Numbered from the stretch's first letter, positions 50,996 to 61,637 are shown. The stretch: 64,000 nt of DNA from Bacteroidales bacterium (GCA_017465225.1 JAFTWQ010000008.1:62001-126000); one strand, 5' to 3'. The notes: generated by a model from the letters alone, not told the origin. Translations and numbers: made by a program.

Positions 50996-52537
50996 ATGCA
51001 AGATCACGCAGAAAACACCAAACGCATAGCAAAGAATACTTTGATGCTGTACGGCAGGATGCTGTTCAGCATGGTGGTTTCGTTGTATACGTCTAGGGTG
51101 GTGTTGAATACTTTGGGGGTGGTGGATTATGGTATATATAATGTCGTAGGTGGCTTTGTGGCGATGTTTTCGCTGATTTCCAGTTCATTGTCTTCGGCGG
51201 TGAGCCGCTTCTTAACGTATGAGTTAGGACGAGGTGATAAAGAAAGGTTGAAAGCCATATTTTCAACATCCTTACTGATACACATTGCCCTTGCTATTAT
51301 AATATTTGTATTAATGGAAACCATAGGCGTTTGGTTTCTCAATAACAAGATGACAATTCCTACAGAACGTTTATATGCTGCTAATTGGGTTTTTCAAGGG
51401 TCTATCATCTCTTTTATGTTAGGTTTGTTGACTGTTCCATATAACGCCTCTATCGTTGCTCATGAACGAATGAGTGCCTTTGCGTATATAGGCATTTTAG
51501 ATGTTGTGTTGAGGTTATTTGTTGTCTTGTTTATCGCCTATTCAAGATGGCAATTTGATAGATTGGTTATATACGCATTGCTTCTTGTAGTAGTTGGAAT
51601 ATTAATGCAATCTATTTATTGGAGTTATTGCCGTAGGCATTTTGAGGAATGCCGTTTTAAATTATCTTTTGACAAACATTGTTGGAAGGAGATGAGTTCA
51701 TTTGCCGGGTGGAATTTTGTAGGATGTACGGCTGGTTTGATGAAAGATCAAGGTGTAAACGTATTGTTAAATCTGTTTATTGGTCCGGCTATAAATGCGG
51801 CTCGAGGAATTTCCGGTAATGTTATAAGTGCAGTGTCGGGTTTCGCGGGAAATTTTATGACTGCATTGAATCCTCAAATCACAAAATCGTATGCTGCGGG
51901 GGATTTGAATTATTGTCACTCATTAGTAGAGAGGGGCTCTCGATTCTCTTTTTTTATTTTATTTATATTTGAGTTACCTATATTCCTTGAAATTGAGTAT
52001 GTGCTGGAATTATGGTTGGGGCAATACCCAGATCATACAGTAAGTTTTGTAAGGCTTGTTTTTATATTGGCGCTAGTTGATATCTTGTCATATACGCTAA
52101 TTAATTTGCAAGCGGCAACTGGAAAAATAAGGAATTATCAATTGGCAGTTGGCGGCTTATTATTGCTGAACTTCCCTTTGTCATATTTGTGTCTATATTT
52201 TAATTACCCTCCAGAATCTACTTACATTGTTGCAATTTGTATTTCAATCGGTTGTTTGATTTTAAGACTGATATTTCTTAGAAAGATGGCAAAGTTATCG
52301 ATGAGTAGTTTTATGAAGAATGTGTGTGCTAAAGTGTTGTTAGTAGTATTAACATCCTCAATTCTCCCTACAATTGTACATTATTATATGCCATATGGTT
52401 GGGTGCGTTTGTTGGTAGTGGGATTTATAAGCATCCTGTCTAGTTTGCTTGTTATTTATTATATGGGCTGTAATAAAGAAGAACGTCAATTCGTTGTTTC
52501 AAAGATAAGGGATATCAAAATCAAGGTCTTAAGGTGA
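50996..52537 (+). CDS. Wzx-like polysaccharide flippase (MOP superfamily)
   Basis: I choose the ATG at 50996 (MQDHAENTKRIAKNTLMLYGRM). The frame could begin at a TTG at 50981. The 513-residue protein has about fourteen hydrophobic helices and the Bacteroidota flippase motifs YTSRVVLNTLGVVDYGIYNVVGGFVAMFS and NPQITKSYAAGD. It would flip lipid-linked repeat units across the inner membrane. It overlaps the next gene by 4 nt (GTGA). It lies directly after the lipid-kinase remnant, so the cassette junction is just upstream. Confidence 0.88.
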   Translation: MQDHAENTKRIAKNTLMLYGRMLFSMVVSLYTSRVVLNTLGVVDYGIYNVVGGFVAMFSLISSSLSSAVSRFLTYELGRGDKERLKAIFSTSLLIHIALAIIIFVLMETIGVWFLNNKMTIPTERLYAANWVFQGSIISFMLGLLTVPYNASIVAHERMSAFAYIGILDVVLRLFVVLFIAYSRWQFDRLVIYALLLVVVGILMQSIYWSYCRRHFEECRFKLSFDKHCWKEMSSFAGWNFVGCTAGLMKDQGVNVLLNLFIGPAINAARGISGNVISAVSGFAGNFMTALNPQITKSYAAGDLNYCHSLVERGSRFSFFILFIFELPIFLEIEYVLELWLGQYPDHTVSFVRLVFILALVDILSYTLINLQAATGKIRNYQLAVGGLLLLNFPLSYLCLYFNYPPESTYIVAICISIGCLILRLIFLRKMAKLSMSSFMKNVCAKVLLVVLTSSILPTIVHYYMPYGWVRLLVVGFISILSSLLVIYYMGCNKEERQFVVSKIRDIKIKVLR

Positions 52538-53756
52538 TAGAAATCAAAGATAAATATCAGTGCTCCGGTTGTTCTGCCTGTGAGCAACGTTGTCCAAAGC
52601 AGTGTATTTCCTTAAAAGAAGATCCTGAAGGGTTTATGTATCCCTTTGTTGATATAGAAAAATGTATCAATTGCGGGTTATGTGAGAGAGTTTGTCCTAT
52701 AATCAATCAAGGGAAACCACGATCTCCATTAAAAGTCTTTGCGGCGAAAAATAAGAATGAAGAAATTCGTTTGAAAAGTTCTTCAGGTGGAATATTTACT
52801 CTCCTTGCAGAATCTATAATTCAAGAAGGCGGTGTTGTGTTTGGTGCTCGATTTGATGAATCCTGGAATGTCATTCACGATTATACAGAAGCAATAGAGG
52901 GACTAGAAGCTTTCCGGGGATCCAAATATGTGCAAAGTAGAATAGGGGAGTCTTTTCAACAGGTAGAATCATTTTTGAAGAAAGGAAGGTTATGTTTACA
53001 GGGACTCCTTGTCAAGTCTCAGGGTTAAAACAGTACTTACTAAATGATTACGAAAATCTTTTGACAGTTGATTTTGTGTGTCATGGTGTGCCTAGCCCTT
53101 TGGTATGGCGAGAGTACCTGCAAACGTTGTCCATACCAAAGAACATTGTCGGAGAAAGTATAGTTTTATCATCTCACACAGATAAGCCTGTGATATCAGA
53201 CATAAACTTTAGGGATAAATTAGCCGGTTGGAAGAAATATGGATTTGTGGTTAGAACTAGGCCTATCCCGGACATGGATAGAAATAATAATTATATACCA
53301 GAAGATCAAGTGCTTTTACGTGAACCGTTTTATGAGAATATCTTCATGCGCGGTTTTTTAAATGATATATATTTGCGCCCTTCATGTTATGATTGTCAGG
53401 TAAAGTCTGGTAAAAGTGGAGCGGATATAACAATGGGAGATTTTTGGGGGATAGATAACTATTTACCTGAATTCGATGATGATAAAGGGGTGTCAATTGT
53501 GTTAGTTCAATCTGAAAAAGGAATAACACTTATTGATAATTGCTCAATGTCTATGTCGTCAATACCTGTTGGTTATCAACAGGTGTTGAATGGTAATCAA
53601 GCATTGGAACACAGTGCGTATTGCGCAAAGAAATATCGTGAATATTTTTGGAATAGAAGAGATGGCTTAAGTTCGATATCAAGAACTCTAAAAAAAATGA
53701 AGCCATCTTTGATACGAAGAACTCTGTCTTTCGTTAGAAGATCATTAAAAAAATAA
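52534..53756 (+). pseudogene. Coenzyme F420 hydrogenase/dehydrogenase beta-subunit-like (FrhB) iron-sulfur protein, frameshifted
   Basis: Frame 1 (52534 to 53028, GTG start) encodes two 4Fe-4S ferredoxin motifs, C10-x2-C13-x2-C16-x3-C20 and C44-x2-C47-x2-C50-x3-C54, then SSGGIFTLLAE. The conserved continuation FTGTPCQVSGL through CYDCQ...ADITMGDFWGID is in another frame (52992-53756). One missing base near 52985-52996 (AAGAAAGGAAGGTTATG) accounts for the shift. Adding one base gives about 407 residues, the usual family length. FrhB-type proteins of this kind are regular neighbours of polysaccharide pyruvyl transferases, as here. Their role in glycan synthesis is unproven. Real mutation, phase variation and sequencing error cannot be separated. 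Confidence 0.8.
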
Positions 53757-53760
53757 GACA

Positions 53761-54849
53761 ATGAGAATAGGAATTGTTACTCAACCATTACTTTCAAATT
53801 ATGGAGGTATACTTCAGAATTATGCTTTACAGCAGGTATTAAAAGATTTGGGGCATGATCCTATTACGATAAATTACCGTCGTAAGATATCTCTAACTCG
53901 TTGGTTAGGCTCAACTATTCGTTCAACCATATTTTATTTTATTCCGCAAAAGAGACGCCAATTTGCTAAGTTTAAAGAAACCCTTATTGTCCCTAGGGAA
54001 AAAAGCATTCAAAGTTTTTTAGACCAAAACATAGAGTTAACTGAAGATGTAACGAGTTATCATCCTAAGCTTGTAAATCGTTATAAGTTGGATGTTGTTA
54101 TAACTGGTAGTGACCAAGTATGGCGCCCGTATTATAATTTGTGTTTAGAAGAAATGTATTTACGTTTTGTAAAGCAAGCCGGAGTAAAAAAAATTGCATA
54201 TGCTGCGTCATTTGGAACTGATGAATTTGAATACACTGAAAGACAAATCTTATGTTGTAAGAAATATGCACAAAGGATAGATGCGATATCGGTAAGAGAG
54301 TTATCGGGTGTAGATATTTGCCGTAGTTATTTCGGTGTTGACGCTGTTGCAGTTTTGGATCCGACTTTATTATTAGATAAAGCTTATTATGATGGTTTGT
54401 GTAAAGATGTTCCTAAAGAAACGAAGTCATCCATTGTTGCATATATATTAGATATGGATGAGAGTAAACAACGAATTATTGATGTCGTTTCGGGAGAACA
54501 GAACCTTAATGCGAATGTACTTTTGGCCGAAGGTAATTCAGAATCCGTGTCTGTGGAGTGCTGGTTAGCAATGTTTCGTGATGCAAAATATGTGATTACG
54601 GATTCTTTTCATGGTACTGTGTTTTCAATTATATTTCAAAAGCCTTTTTTGTGTATCGGAAATAAATTGAGGGGGATGGCTAGATTTAATTCATTATTAT
54701 CTAAATTTGGATTGGAAGATAGACTAATCGAAGTAAATGAATTTTCGAGTTTTGAAGTTCCCCCTATAGATTGGCAACAAGTAAATGAAGTTTTGAAACT
54801 AGAACAACATAAATCATTGAGATTCTTAGTAAAGGCGTTGAGCCAGTAA
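53761..54849 (+). CDS. Polysaccharide pyruvyl transferase family protein
   Basis: The 362-residue protein starts MRIGIVTQPLLSNYGGILQNYALQ and contains VVITGSDQVWRP, IAYAASFG, ISVREL and DSFHGTVFSIIFQKPF, the CsaB-like pyruvyl transferase signatures. These cytoplasmic enzymes place a pyruvate ketal on a sugar of a repeat unit, giving it negative charge. It starts 4 nt after the FrhB-like frame and the two are commonly paired. Strongly AT-rich. Confidence 0.9.
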   Translation: MRIGIVTQPLLSNYGGILQNYALQQVLKDLGHDPITINYRRKISLTRWLGSTIRSTIFYFIPQKRRQFAKFKETLIVPREKSIQSFLDQNIELTEDVTSYHPKLVNRYKLDVVITGSDQVWRPYYNLCLEEMYLRFVKQAGVKKIAYAASFGTDEFEYTERQILCCKKYAQRIDAISVRELSGVDICRSYFGVDAVAVLDPTLLLDKAYYDGLCKDVPKETKSSIVAYILDMDESKQRIIDVVSGEQNLNANVLLAEGNSESVSVECWLAMFRDAKYVITDSFHGTVFSIIFQKPFLCIGNKLRGMARFNSLLSKFGLEDRLIEVNEFSSFEVPPIDWQQVNEVLKLEQHKSLRFLVKALSQ

Positions 54850-54935
54850 ATCTTATAGTCTCCAAGTATTTAATTTTGAGATGTAAAATAATACTTAATA
54901 AGTGTAGCCAAAGTATTTATGTAAGGATAATAAAA

Positions 54936-55844
54936 ATGAAAATAGCAATTATAATTCCATATTTTGGACGCTTTCCTTTATGGTTTGACTTATATCTTTA
55001 TTCCTGTTCAAAGAATCCACAAGTAGATTTTATATTCTTTACAGATTGTGAAGTCCCACAGAAAATATATGATAATACAATATTTTATAAGATAGGTTTT
55101 GAGTCATATTGTTGCAGAGTTTCAGAGTGCCTTTCAATTGAGTTCCATCCTGAAGATCCATATAAATTATGTGATCTTAAACCATTTTATGGGATTATTC
55201 ATAAAGAGGAGCTTGAGGGATATGACTTTTGGGGATTCGGTGATATAGATTTAATATATGGGGATTTAAATTTAATAGTAAATCAAAACAATTTGGAAAA
55301 ATATGATTTCATGACAGCTTTAAGTGATAGGATAGCTGGTCATTTTACTATTATGAGAAAAGAGTCCAAGTTTACAGAGTTATGTAAGCAAATCCCAAAT
55401 TTCAAAGAACGTTTAGAAAGTCAAAAGAATTATGTCGTAGATGAGGTGGATTTATGTAAAATAGTGTATCCTCAACTGAAGAATGTTGGACGTGTTTTCA
55501 GGCATGTCGTTGACCCCCTACATTGGGTGTCTAGAGAAAATTATTTTAATTGGTGTGCCAAGCTTTTTTGTAATAGATTAACAAGACGCAAATTTTGGGA
55601 TTACAAAACTACTCCTAAGCCAAAACAATGTGAGAAGTGGGAATATGATCTTGAAACCGGTATTGTGTCAGAACCGAGTGGGGAATCTATTCCGTATATT
55701 CATTTCTTCTTTTTTAGGGATAACAGATGGGAGAAACCTGAACTTTATTGGCAAGGTGAATATTATGATGTGTCTAATGAAGAATTGGTAAATGGTTTGG
55801 GTAAAGTTGCCATTGATATCAAAGGGATAAAAATGATTAAATAG
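54936..55844 (+). CDS. Putative glycosyltransferase (DUF6625-like)
   Basis: I choose the ATG at 54936 (MKIAIIIPYFGRFPLWFDLYLYS). The TTG-started extension upstream is not conserved-looking. The 302-residue protein has a GT-A-like start, a DLKPFYG motif after CDL, and FWGFGDIDLIYGD with D103-x-D105 as a metal-binding candidate. LPSD-type ends are absent. Proteins with this layout occur in Bacteroidota and Firmicutes capsule loci and are presumed sugar transferases. The acceptor and donor are unknown. Low GC. Confidence 0.65.
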   Translation: MKIAIIIPYFGRFPLWFDLYLYSCSKNPQVDFIFFTDCEVPQKIYDNTIFYKIGFESYCCRVSECLSIEFHPEDPYKLCDLKPFYGIIHKEELEGYDFWGFGDIDLIYGDLNLIVNQNNLEKYDFMTALSDRIAGHFTIMRKESKFTELCKQIPNFKERLESQKNYVVDEVDLCKIVYPQLKNVGRVFRHVVDPLHWVSRENYFNWCAKLFCNRLTRRKFWDYKTTPKPKQCEKWEYDLETGIVSEPSGESIPYIHFFFFRDNRWEKPELYWQGEYYDVSNEELVNGLGKVAIDIKGIKMIK

Positions 55845-55867
55845 GATCGGTTTCGACTGAGTATCAG

Positions 55868-56839
55868 ATGAGAAAAGATTTTTGCTTGTGTTTTAATGAG
55901 GGGTATGTTCCCTACGCATGTGTTACCATAAGATCAATAATGGATAATGCAAAATCAGGTGACGATGTTGTAATTCATGTTGTTTCAGATTATCTGTCAA
56001 ATGTCAGCCAAGAATTCTTGAAACAATGGAATGTCGTTTTTCATATCATAAATGATGATTCTATTTTTGATGGAATTGATTTGTCTGTGTGGGGGATATA
56101 TGCATTATATCGTTTTTTTCTGCCGAAATGTTTAGGTTCTGATGTTCATAAAGTTCTGTACTTGGATTGTGATGTGATTGTAAACAGCAATCTGGATGAA
56201 CTATTTGAAATGGATATGCATGGCAAGGCGATAGCAGGATGTATAGATCCTCAAACTTATAGCAAAGAAGTGTTTACTCGTCTTGACTATGATTTTGATA
56301 AGAAATATATCTGCTCGGGAGTATTAATTATGAATCTTGATTATTGGAGAGAGTTCAGAATTTCTGATAAAATTATAGATTTTATGAAAAAGGAAAGGGA
56401 TAAATTAATGTTTCCAGATCAAGATGCCATTAATTGTCTCTGTTGCAGCAATAAGATAATTCTTCCTCCTGAATATGGCGTGCAGTGTTCTTTTCTTAGG
56501 GATAGTAGATTCCTTATTGAACATATTGATAACATTCACAGTATAGTAGATAATCCTAAGATCGTTCATTATGCTGGCTATGCTCCATGGGTATATTGTA
56601 AAAACAAATCATTGCATTCCTATATGTGGTGGAAAACATATAGGTCACTGAAAGCTTTTCCTATGGTAAAAGTTGATTATATGAGAAGTGCCATAAAGTA
56701 TCTCGGAAGGTATTTATTGTCAAAATTTCATTTGATAGATAGTGGCAGCAAATTTCATATAAATCAATATTATAATCATCCAAAAGTTACTCGTAAGTCT
56801 GTGAAAAAGCGCATTCAAGAATTGAAGAAAAATGTTTAG
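55868..56839 (+). CDS. Glycosyltransferase family 8 (LgtC-like), first copy
   Basis: The 323-residue protein has the GT8 layout: [29 protein letters not shown], the metal-binding D100-C-D102 (LYLDCDVIV), NSGVL-type [22 protein letters not shown] and HYAGYAPW near the end. GT8 enzymes are retaining galactosyl- or glucosyltransferases acting in the cytoplasm on lipid-linked repeat units. The gene overlaps the following acetyltransferase by 8 nt. AT-rich. Confidence 0.9.
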   Translation: MRKDFCLCFNEGYVPYACVTIRSIMDNAKSGDDVVIHVVSDYLSNVSQEFLKQWNVVFHIINDDSIFDGIDLSVWGIYALYRFFLPKCLGSDVHKVLYLDCDVIVNSNLDELFEMDMHGKAIAGCIDPQTYSKEVFTRLDYDFDKKYICSGVLIMNLDYWREFRISDKIIDFMKKERDKLMFPDQDAINCLCCSNKIILPPEYGVQCSFLRDSRFLIEHIDNIHSIVDNPKIVHYAGYAPWVYCKNKSLHSYMWWKTYRSLKAFPMVKVDYMRSAIKYLGRYLLSKFHLIDSGSKFHINQYYNHPKVTRKSVKKRIQELKKNV

Positions 56840-57398
56840 ATTGTTAAGAGTATTAAAAAGGTATGGTATCAGATCATTATTTGATGGACGAGTGAAGTTT
56901 CGTTTGAGAAACATTGATTCATACCTGTCTATGAAATCAAGATTTGATTATGATTATATTGAGGACATTCAGATAGGACATGGAGTTCTTATATCAGATT
57001 GGTGTTTAATAGGGGTATGTAACCGTGATAAAAAGATTAGAAATTCCCGGTTAATTATAGGAAACGGAACTTTTATTGGTGAATTTAATAATATACGCGC
57101 CACAGGTGGCGAAATAATAATCGGTAAATATTGTAATATCTCCCAGCATTGTTCTCTTGTAGCTTCAAATCATTCTATTGCTAAGGATAGATATATCTCG
57201 GAACAGCCTTGGGATGAGGTGAAAATAGGAATTAAACTTGGAGATGATGTGTGGATTGGGGCGAATAGTGTTGTCCTTCCTGGTGTGACAATCGGAAGAG
57301 GGGCCGTTGTCGGAGCAGGATCTGTCGTTACAAAAGATATTCCGGAATATGCAATTGCAGTAGGAAATCCGGCAAAAATAATAAAGTACAGAGAGTAA
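56832..57398 (+). CDS. Left-handed beta-helix (hexapeptide) O-acetyltransferase
   Basis: The 188-residue protein has repeated hexapeptides ([69 protein letters not shown]), the form of CysE/NodL/WbbJ-type acetyltransferases. The conserved histidine lies in ASNHS. It would add acetyl groups from acetyl-CoA to a sugar of the repeat unit. It overlaps the preceding GT8 gene by 8 nt. Confidence 0.9.
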   Translation: MFRLLRVLKRYGIRSLFDGRVKFRLRNIDSYLSMKSRFDYDYIEDIQIGHGVLISDWCLIGVCNRDKKIRNSRLIIGNGTFIGEFNNIRATGGEIIIGKYCNISQHCSLVASNHSIAKDRYISEQPWDEVKIGIKLGDDVWIGANSVVLPGVTIGRGAVVGAGSVVTKDIPEYAIAVGNPAKIIKYRE

Positions 57399-57414
57399 CA
57401 ATAACCATATAGAT

Positions 57415-58341
57415 ATGAATACAATACCTGTTATCTTAGCCTTTGATAATAACCTGATCCTTCCGGCTTGTGTGTGTATGTCGTCTTTGATGATGAATGC
57501 CAGGGAAGATACTTATTATGACATTTATATTTTACATGCAGGGAATGTTGACCTGAAAAAGGAGGATTTGAATAAGATTCCGCAGCATTATAAGAATTGT
57601 CAGATTAATTATGTCACTGTAGGGAGTGAGTTTGACGATGCTTTTGAAATAAGGCATGTGACAAAGGCAACGTATTATAGATTGCTTATACCAGATCTGA
57701 TACCTGATTATGATAAAGTCATATACGCTGATGTGGATATCATCTTCAGAATGGACTTGTCAGATGTGTATAATCAGGATTATTCGGAATATTACGTGGC
57801 TGCGACATTGGATATGGGTTTAAGCCAGGACCAGAAGCATCTTGATTCGATTGGGGTAGAGCGATGGAAATATCTTCAGGCTGGTTTTGCTATCCTTAAT
57901 CTGAAGAAGATGCGTGAAGATAATATGGTAAGTGTTTTTAAGGAGCTGGCGAAGAATAATTATAAGTATCAGGATCAGGATATCTTGAATATATCCTGCA
58001 AAGGAAAGATCAAATATCTTCCTCCGTGTTATAATGTTAATGACTGTGCTTTGATCTATATTTATTGGCATCCGGAAGTGCTGCCTTCGATATTTACTGA
58101 GGAAGATTATGAATATGCCAGGAAATGCGGTACGATTCATTATAGCGGATATAAGCCATGGAAAAGGTACAGTATTGCATTCGATATATGGTGGGAGTAT
58201 TATCGCAGGTCTCCATTTTATGACGAGAAGTTCTACTTCAAGTTTTTCTTTGATAAGACGATGCTGCTGGATTCACTGACATTGTGGAAGAGAATAAAGA
58301 TCCTGATTCGTTATTTTGTTTATGGCAGATATAAAGGTTAG
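57415..58341 (+). CDS. Glycosyltransferase family 8, second copy
   Basis: The 308-residue protein has IPVILAFDNNLILPACVCMSSLM, TYYRLLIPDLIPDYDKVIYADVDII with D106-V-D108, LQAGFAILNLKKMRE, KYQDQDILN and HYSGYKPW, the complete GT8 set. It is related in order of motifs to the copy at 55868 but is not a recent duplicate. It starts 16 nt after the acetyltransferase and overlaps the next gene by 20 nt. GC begins to rise again in this gene. Confidence 0.92.
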   Translation: MNTIPVILAFDNNLILPACVCMSSLMMNAREDTYYDIYILHAGNVDLKKEDLNKIPQHYKNCQINYVTVGSEFDDAFEIRHVTKATYYRLLIPDLIPDYDKVIYADVDIIFRMDLSDVYNQDYSEYYVAATLDMGLSQDQKHLDSIGVERWKYLQAGFAILNLKKMREDNMVSVFKELAKNNYKYQDQDILNISCKGKIKYLPPCYNVNDCALIYIYWHPEVLPSIFTEEDYEYARKCGTIHYSGYKPWKRYSIAFDIWWEYYRRSPFYDEKFYFKFFFDKTMLLDSLTLWKRIKILIRYFVYGRYKG

Positions 58342-59308
58342 TGTCATAGTCCCGATCTATAAGGTCGAGCACTTTATTGCCAGATGTGCTGAGTCGCTTC
58401 TTGCGCAGACGTTGCAGGAGGTGGAGTTTATTTTTGTGAATGATGCGACTCCGGACTCCAGTATTGCTGTATTGAAAGAGACGATAGCAAGATTCCCGTC
58501 ACGAGCAGGGATGTGCCGTATAGTCGAGCATGAGGCAAATAAGGGATTGCCTTCTGCAAGAAATACAGGACTTGCAGTAGCCCGAGGCGAGTTTGTGTTT
58601 CATTGCGACAGTGATGATTTTGTTGAGCCGACGATGTTTGAAGACATGTATAAGGCAGCCTTAGAGAATACTGCCGATATTGTCTGGTGTGATTGGTTCC
58701 TTTCATTCGAGAAGAGTGAGAGGTATATGAGGCAGCCGGACTATGCGGATCCGATGGAGGCTCTTAAAGGCATGCTTAGCGGGGCTATGAAGTTTAATGT
58801 ATGGAATAAACTAGTAAGAAGAGAACTGTATGAGCGATGGAATATAAGGTTCCCCGACGGGTACGGTATGGGAGAAGACATGACCATGATGATGCTGTTT
58901 GCTCATGCTGATAAGGTATGCTACCTTCCGAAGGCATATTATCATTATGTCAAATTGAATAACAACGCTTTCAGCCAGACATACTCTGAAAGACATCTGG
59001 CTGAATTACGATACAATGTGAGCAGGATAGAGGGATATATCCATAATTGCTTCGGGGAGTCGCTTGATAAGGAAATCTCGTTTCTGAAACTTGATGTAAA
59101 ATTCCCTTTCTTGATCACAGATGATCCTAAAAAACATAAAATGTGGAAAGAATGGTATCCTGAAGCAAATGAGTATATCATGCATAACAAGAGGATATCA
59201 TTGAGGAGCAGGTTGCTGCAGCTGGCGGCAAGATATAATATGTTCGTTTTTGTATCCCTGTATTATAAGATTGTCCATAAGCTGGTTTATGGTATTCTGT
59301 ATAAATAG
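58322..59308 (+). CDS. Glycosyltransferase family 2
   Basis: I choose the ATG at 58322 (MADIKVSVIVPIYKVEHFIARC). The 328-residue inverting glycosyltransferase has VNDATPDSS, NKGLPSARNTGL and the metal-binding acidic cluster around D96/D98 (HCDSDDF), then WNKLVRRELY and GEDMTMMM. It adds one sugar to the lipid-linked repeat unit in the cytoplasm. It overlaps the preceding GT8 gene by 20 nt, suggesting coupled translation. Confidence 0.92.
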   Translation: MADIKVSVIVPIYKVEHFIARCAESLLAQTLQEVEFIFVNDATPDSSIAVLKETIARFPSRAGMCRIVEHEANKGLPSARNTGLAVARGEFVFHCDSDDFVEPTMFEDMYKAALENTADIVWCDWFLSFEKSERYMRQPDYADPMEALKGMLSGAMKFNVWNKLVRRELYERWNIRFPDGYGMGEDMTMMMLFAHADKVCYLPKAYYHYVKLNNNAFSQTYSERHLAELRYNVSRIEGYIHNCFGESLDKEISFLKLDVKFPFLITDDPKKHKMWKEWYPEANEYIMHNKRISLRSRLLQLAARYNMFVFVSLYYKIVHKLVYGILYK

Positions 59309-59314
59309 TGCGAG

Positions 59315-60643
59315 ATGAGAGATAATATTATAGTTAGGACAATATCCGTTATACTATCGGTAATCATTACCAGTTTCTATTTTTTTACATTTAAATTCAG
59401 ATTTTTTGCGGGTGCTAATACTAAAACAGTTCTTGCTGGAGTCGCTTTGCTTTTGTTATTGGTTCAAATGGCTAAAGGACGAAAATTGGGTGTGGCTAAG
59501 GATATAGTGGTGTTTACAGCTTATTCGTTATGTATATCATTGACTTGTCTTGTAGCCACTATTTATAACAATACGATAGACTATTCCTATGTTACCTATG
59601 TTATTTCAATGTGGGTTTGGATGGCTGCGGCATATACGGTACTTTTGACACTTCGTCAACTTAATGGCCGCATAACATTTGAAACGCTGTCGAACTATCT
59701 GATCATTGTATGTGTTGTTCAGTGTATCATAGCTGTCATGATCAGTAGAATACCGGCTTTTAAAAGTATTGTTGCTGGTATTATGCCTGGTATTTACGGC
59801 TTGGAAAAAATGGCTGATGGGCGTTTATATGGAATCGGTTGCGCATTTGATGTCGCAGGCATCCGTTTTTCATGTGTGCTTGTTCTGATCATAAGGATGA
59901 TCCTTGTACAATTTGAGAAGAAAGAAATAAACAAGAAACTGGTGTATTCATATTGGTTCGCTTTTCTTGTTATAGTTGTCATCGGTAATATGATTGCTAG
60001 AACAACAACGGTTGGAGCGCTGATCGCGCTGGCATATTTTGCTTGTGCATCTATCTTTGATAAGAATGCTCATGGTGGCCAAATGTTAAAATCTCTTTTA
60101 AAAGTATTATTGGTAACTATTCCTGTTGCTGTTTATTTATATCAGAATGACGAGATGTTCAGAGAAGATTTCAGGTTTGGTTTCGAAGGCTTTGTTTCTT
60201 TGATTGAAACTGGTAGTTGGGAGGTGGATTCGAATGATATTTTAGTTACAATGTATCGTTTCCCTGAAACATTGAAAACTTGGTTGATAGGTGATGGATA
60301 TATACTTACGGCAAATGATGACCCATATTATTTAGGAGAGTTGCATGGTGGATATTACTATATGGGTACCGATGTGGGGTATCTACGTTTTATTTATTAT
60401 GCAGGCCTTCCGTTCCTTTTGTCTTTTTTTGCTTTCCTGATATATGTGACTAAAGTATGTATTCAAAAATATGATAGGGATAAATTGATGTTCTTATTCA
60501 TTCTGCTAGTGCAAATTGCAGTTTGGTTTAAGGTCGCTACAGATATATTTATGTTCTTTGCATTATTTGTCGCATTTGGTAAGTTAGAGTATGATCAGGA
60601 CATGGAGGATTCATCCCAAATGATAGAGAACAATGACGAATAA
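59315..60643 (+). CDS. Wzy-like O-antigen/capsule polymerase
   Basis: The 442-residue protein has about eleven hydrophobic helices and one large periplasmic loop (about 315-360, GDGYILTANDDPYYLGELHGGYYYMGTDVGYLRFIYYAGLP) ending in the GxxDVGYLRF-type motif seen in polymerases of this class. It would join repeat units in the periplasm. It lies between a GT2 gene and an acyltransferase gene, overlapping the latter by 11 nt. Wzy proteins have little sequence conservation, so the call rests on topology, the loop and context. Confidence 0.75.
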   Translation: MRDNIIVRTISVILSVIITSFYFFTFKFRFFAGANTKTVLAGVALLLLLVQMAKGRKLGVAKDIVVFTAYSLCISLTCLVATIYNNTIDYSYVTYVISMWVWMAAAYTVLLTLRQLNGRITFETLSNYLIIVCVVQCIIAVMISRIPAFKSIVAGIMPGIYGLEKMADGRLYGIGCAFDVAGIRFSCVLVLIIRMILVQFEKKEINKKLVYSYWFAFLVIVVIGNMIARTTTVGALIALAYFACASIFDKNAHGGQMLKSLLKVLLVTIPVAVYLYQNDEMFREDFRFGFEGFVSLIETGSWEVDSNDILVTMYRFPETLKTWLIGDGYILTANDDPYYLGELHGGYYYMGTDVGYLRFIYYAGLPFLLSFFAFLIYVTKVCIQKYDRDKLMFLFILLVQIAVWFKVATDIFMFFALFVAFGKLEYDQDMEDSSQMIENNDE

Positions 60644-61631
60644 TCAGAAGCGCCTACAGTGGATTGACTATCTGAAAGGATTTTGCATGATTGCGATTGT
60701 CATGACTCATTTGTCATGGCCCGAATGGTATGCGCGTTTTTTATCTCCTTTTGAATTGACCGGTTTTTTCTTTGTGTCTGGTTATACTTTCAATATTAAG
60801 TCATCCTTCAGGGAATTCTGTGCGATCAAGATAAAGACATTGCTGATCCCGATATTTGTATTTGGCTTGATAAACGCTCTGTTGACATATATATATCCGG
60901 GGACAATACTTAAGGACCGTTTGATCGGGATTATATGCCAGATACCAGGCAGATGGGATGACCTTTGGTTCGTGGCATGTCTGTTCACAATGAGCCTGAT
61001 CTTTTATCCGATTGTGCGATATGTTAATTCGAATGTCGGAAAGGCTGTGGCTGTGACTTTGATTGTGTTTTGCGGAAGTATATATACATTTAACAATGGA
61101 CCAGATCTGCCATGGCAATTCGAGAATGCCTGCATATTGCTGCCTTTTCTATACTTGGGTTATTTGGCAAGACGAACGGATGTCGGCAGCAGATTGCTGA
61201 ACAGGTTGCGTGATGGAAAGGTCTTGATCTGTCTGTTGATTATGTATGTTTTGCTGATCTGCAGTTATGATAATTATCCGATAGATGTACACGTTCAGAA
61301 CTATGGAGCACCAGTCTTCTTCGGAATCAGTGCTTTATTGGGAACACTTCTGATGACTTCTCTTTCTATGGGCTTGGAACGTTGGGCAAGCATGCGCCCT
61401 TTAAGATGGTTGCAGTATATTGGCCAGAATACATTGATATATTATGCATGCCAATCAAAAGTGATAACAATATTCGTCACTGTTCTCGCGATTGCCGATA
61501 TACGGTGTTCTACATATGTTGCCAACATGTTGGTTGCTTTGCTAGTATGTGCCGTATTGGCGATTCCGACAGAGATTATTAATCGATGTTTTCCTGGTCT
61601 TGTCGGGCGTAAAAGAATGTGTAAAAACTAA
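60633..61631 (+). CDS. Acyltransferase family 3 membrane protein (O-acetyltransferase)
   Basis: The 332-residue protein starts with RLQWIDYLKGFCMIAIVMTHLS, which carries the conserved ExxRG/DxxKG-type helix 1 and the catalytic-type histidine of the OafA/NodX family, and has about ten hydrophobic helices. PLRWLQYIGQNTLIYYACQS is the usual late motif. It would acetylate or otherwise acylate the surface glycan at the inner membrane. It overlaps the polymerase gene by 11 nt. Confidence 0.88.
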   Translation: MTNNQKRLQWIDYLKGFCMIAIVMTHLSWPEWYARFLSPFELTGFFFVSGYTFNIKSSFREFCAIKIKTLLIPIFVFGLINALLTYIYPGTILKDRLIGIICQIPGRWDDLWFVACLFTMSLIFYPIVRYVNSNVGKAVAVTLIVFCGSIYTFNNGPDLPWQFENACILLPFLYLGYLARRTDVGSRLLNRLRDGKVLICLLIMYVLLICSYDNYPIDVHVQNYGAPVFFGISALLGTLLMTSLSMGLERWASMRPLRWLQYIGQNTLIYYACQSKVITIFVTVLAIADIRCSTYVANMLVALLVCAVLAIPTEIINRCFPGLVGRKRMCKN

Positions 61632-61637
61632 ATCAAG

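Noticed and set aside
52985..53000. Programmed -1 ribosomal frameshift in the FrhB-like gene
   Set aside because: No X-XXY-YYZ slippery heptamer is present in the reading frame and I see no strong downstream stem, so a simple indel is more likely.
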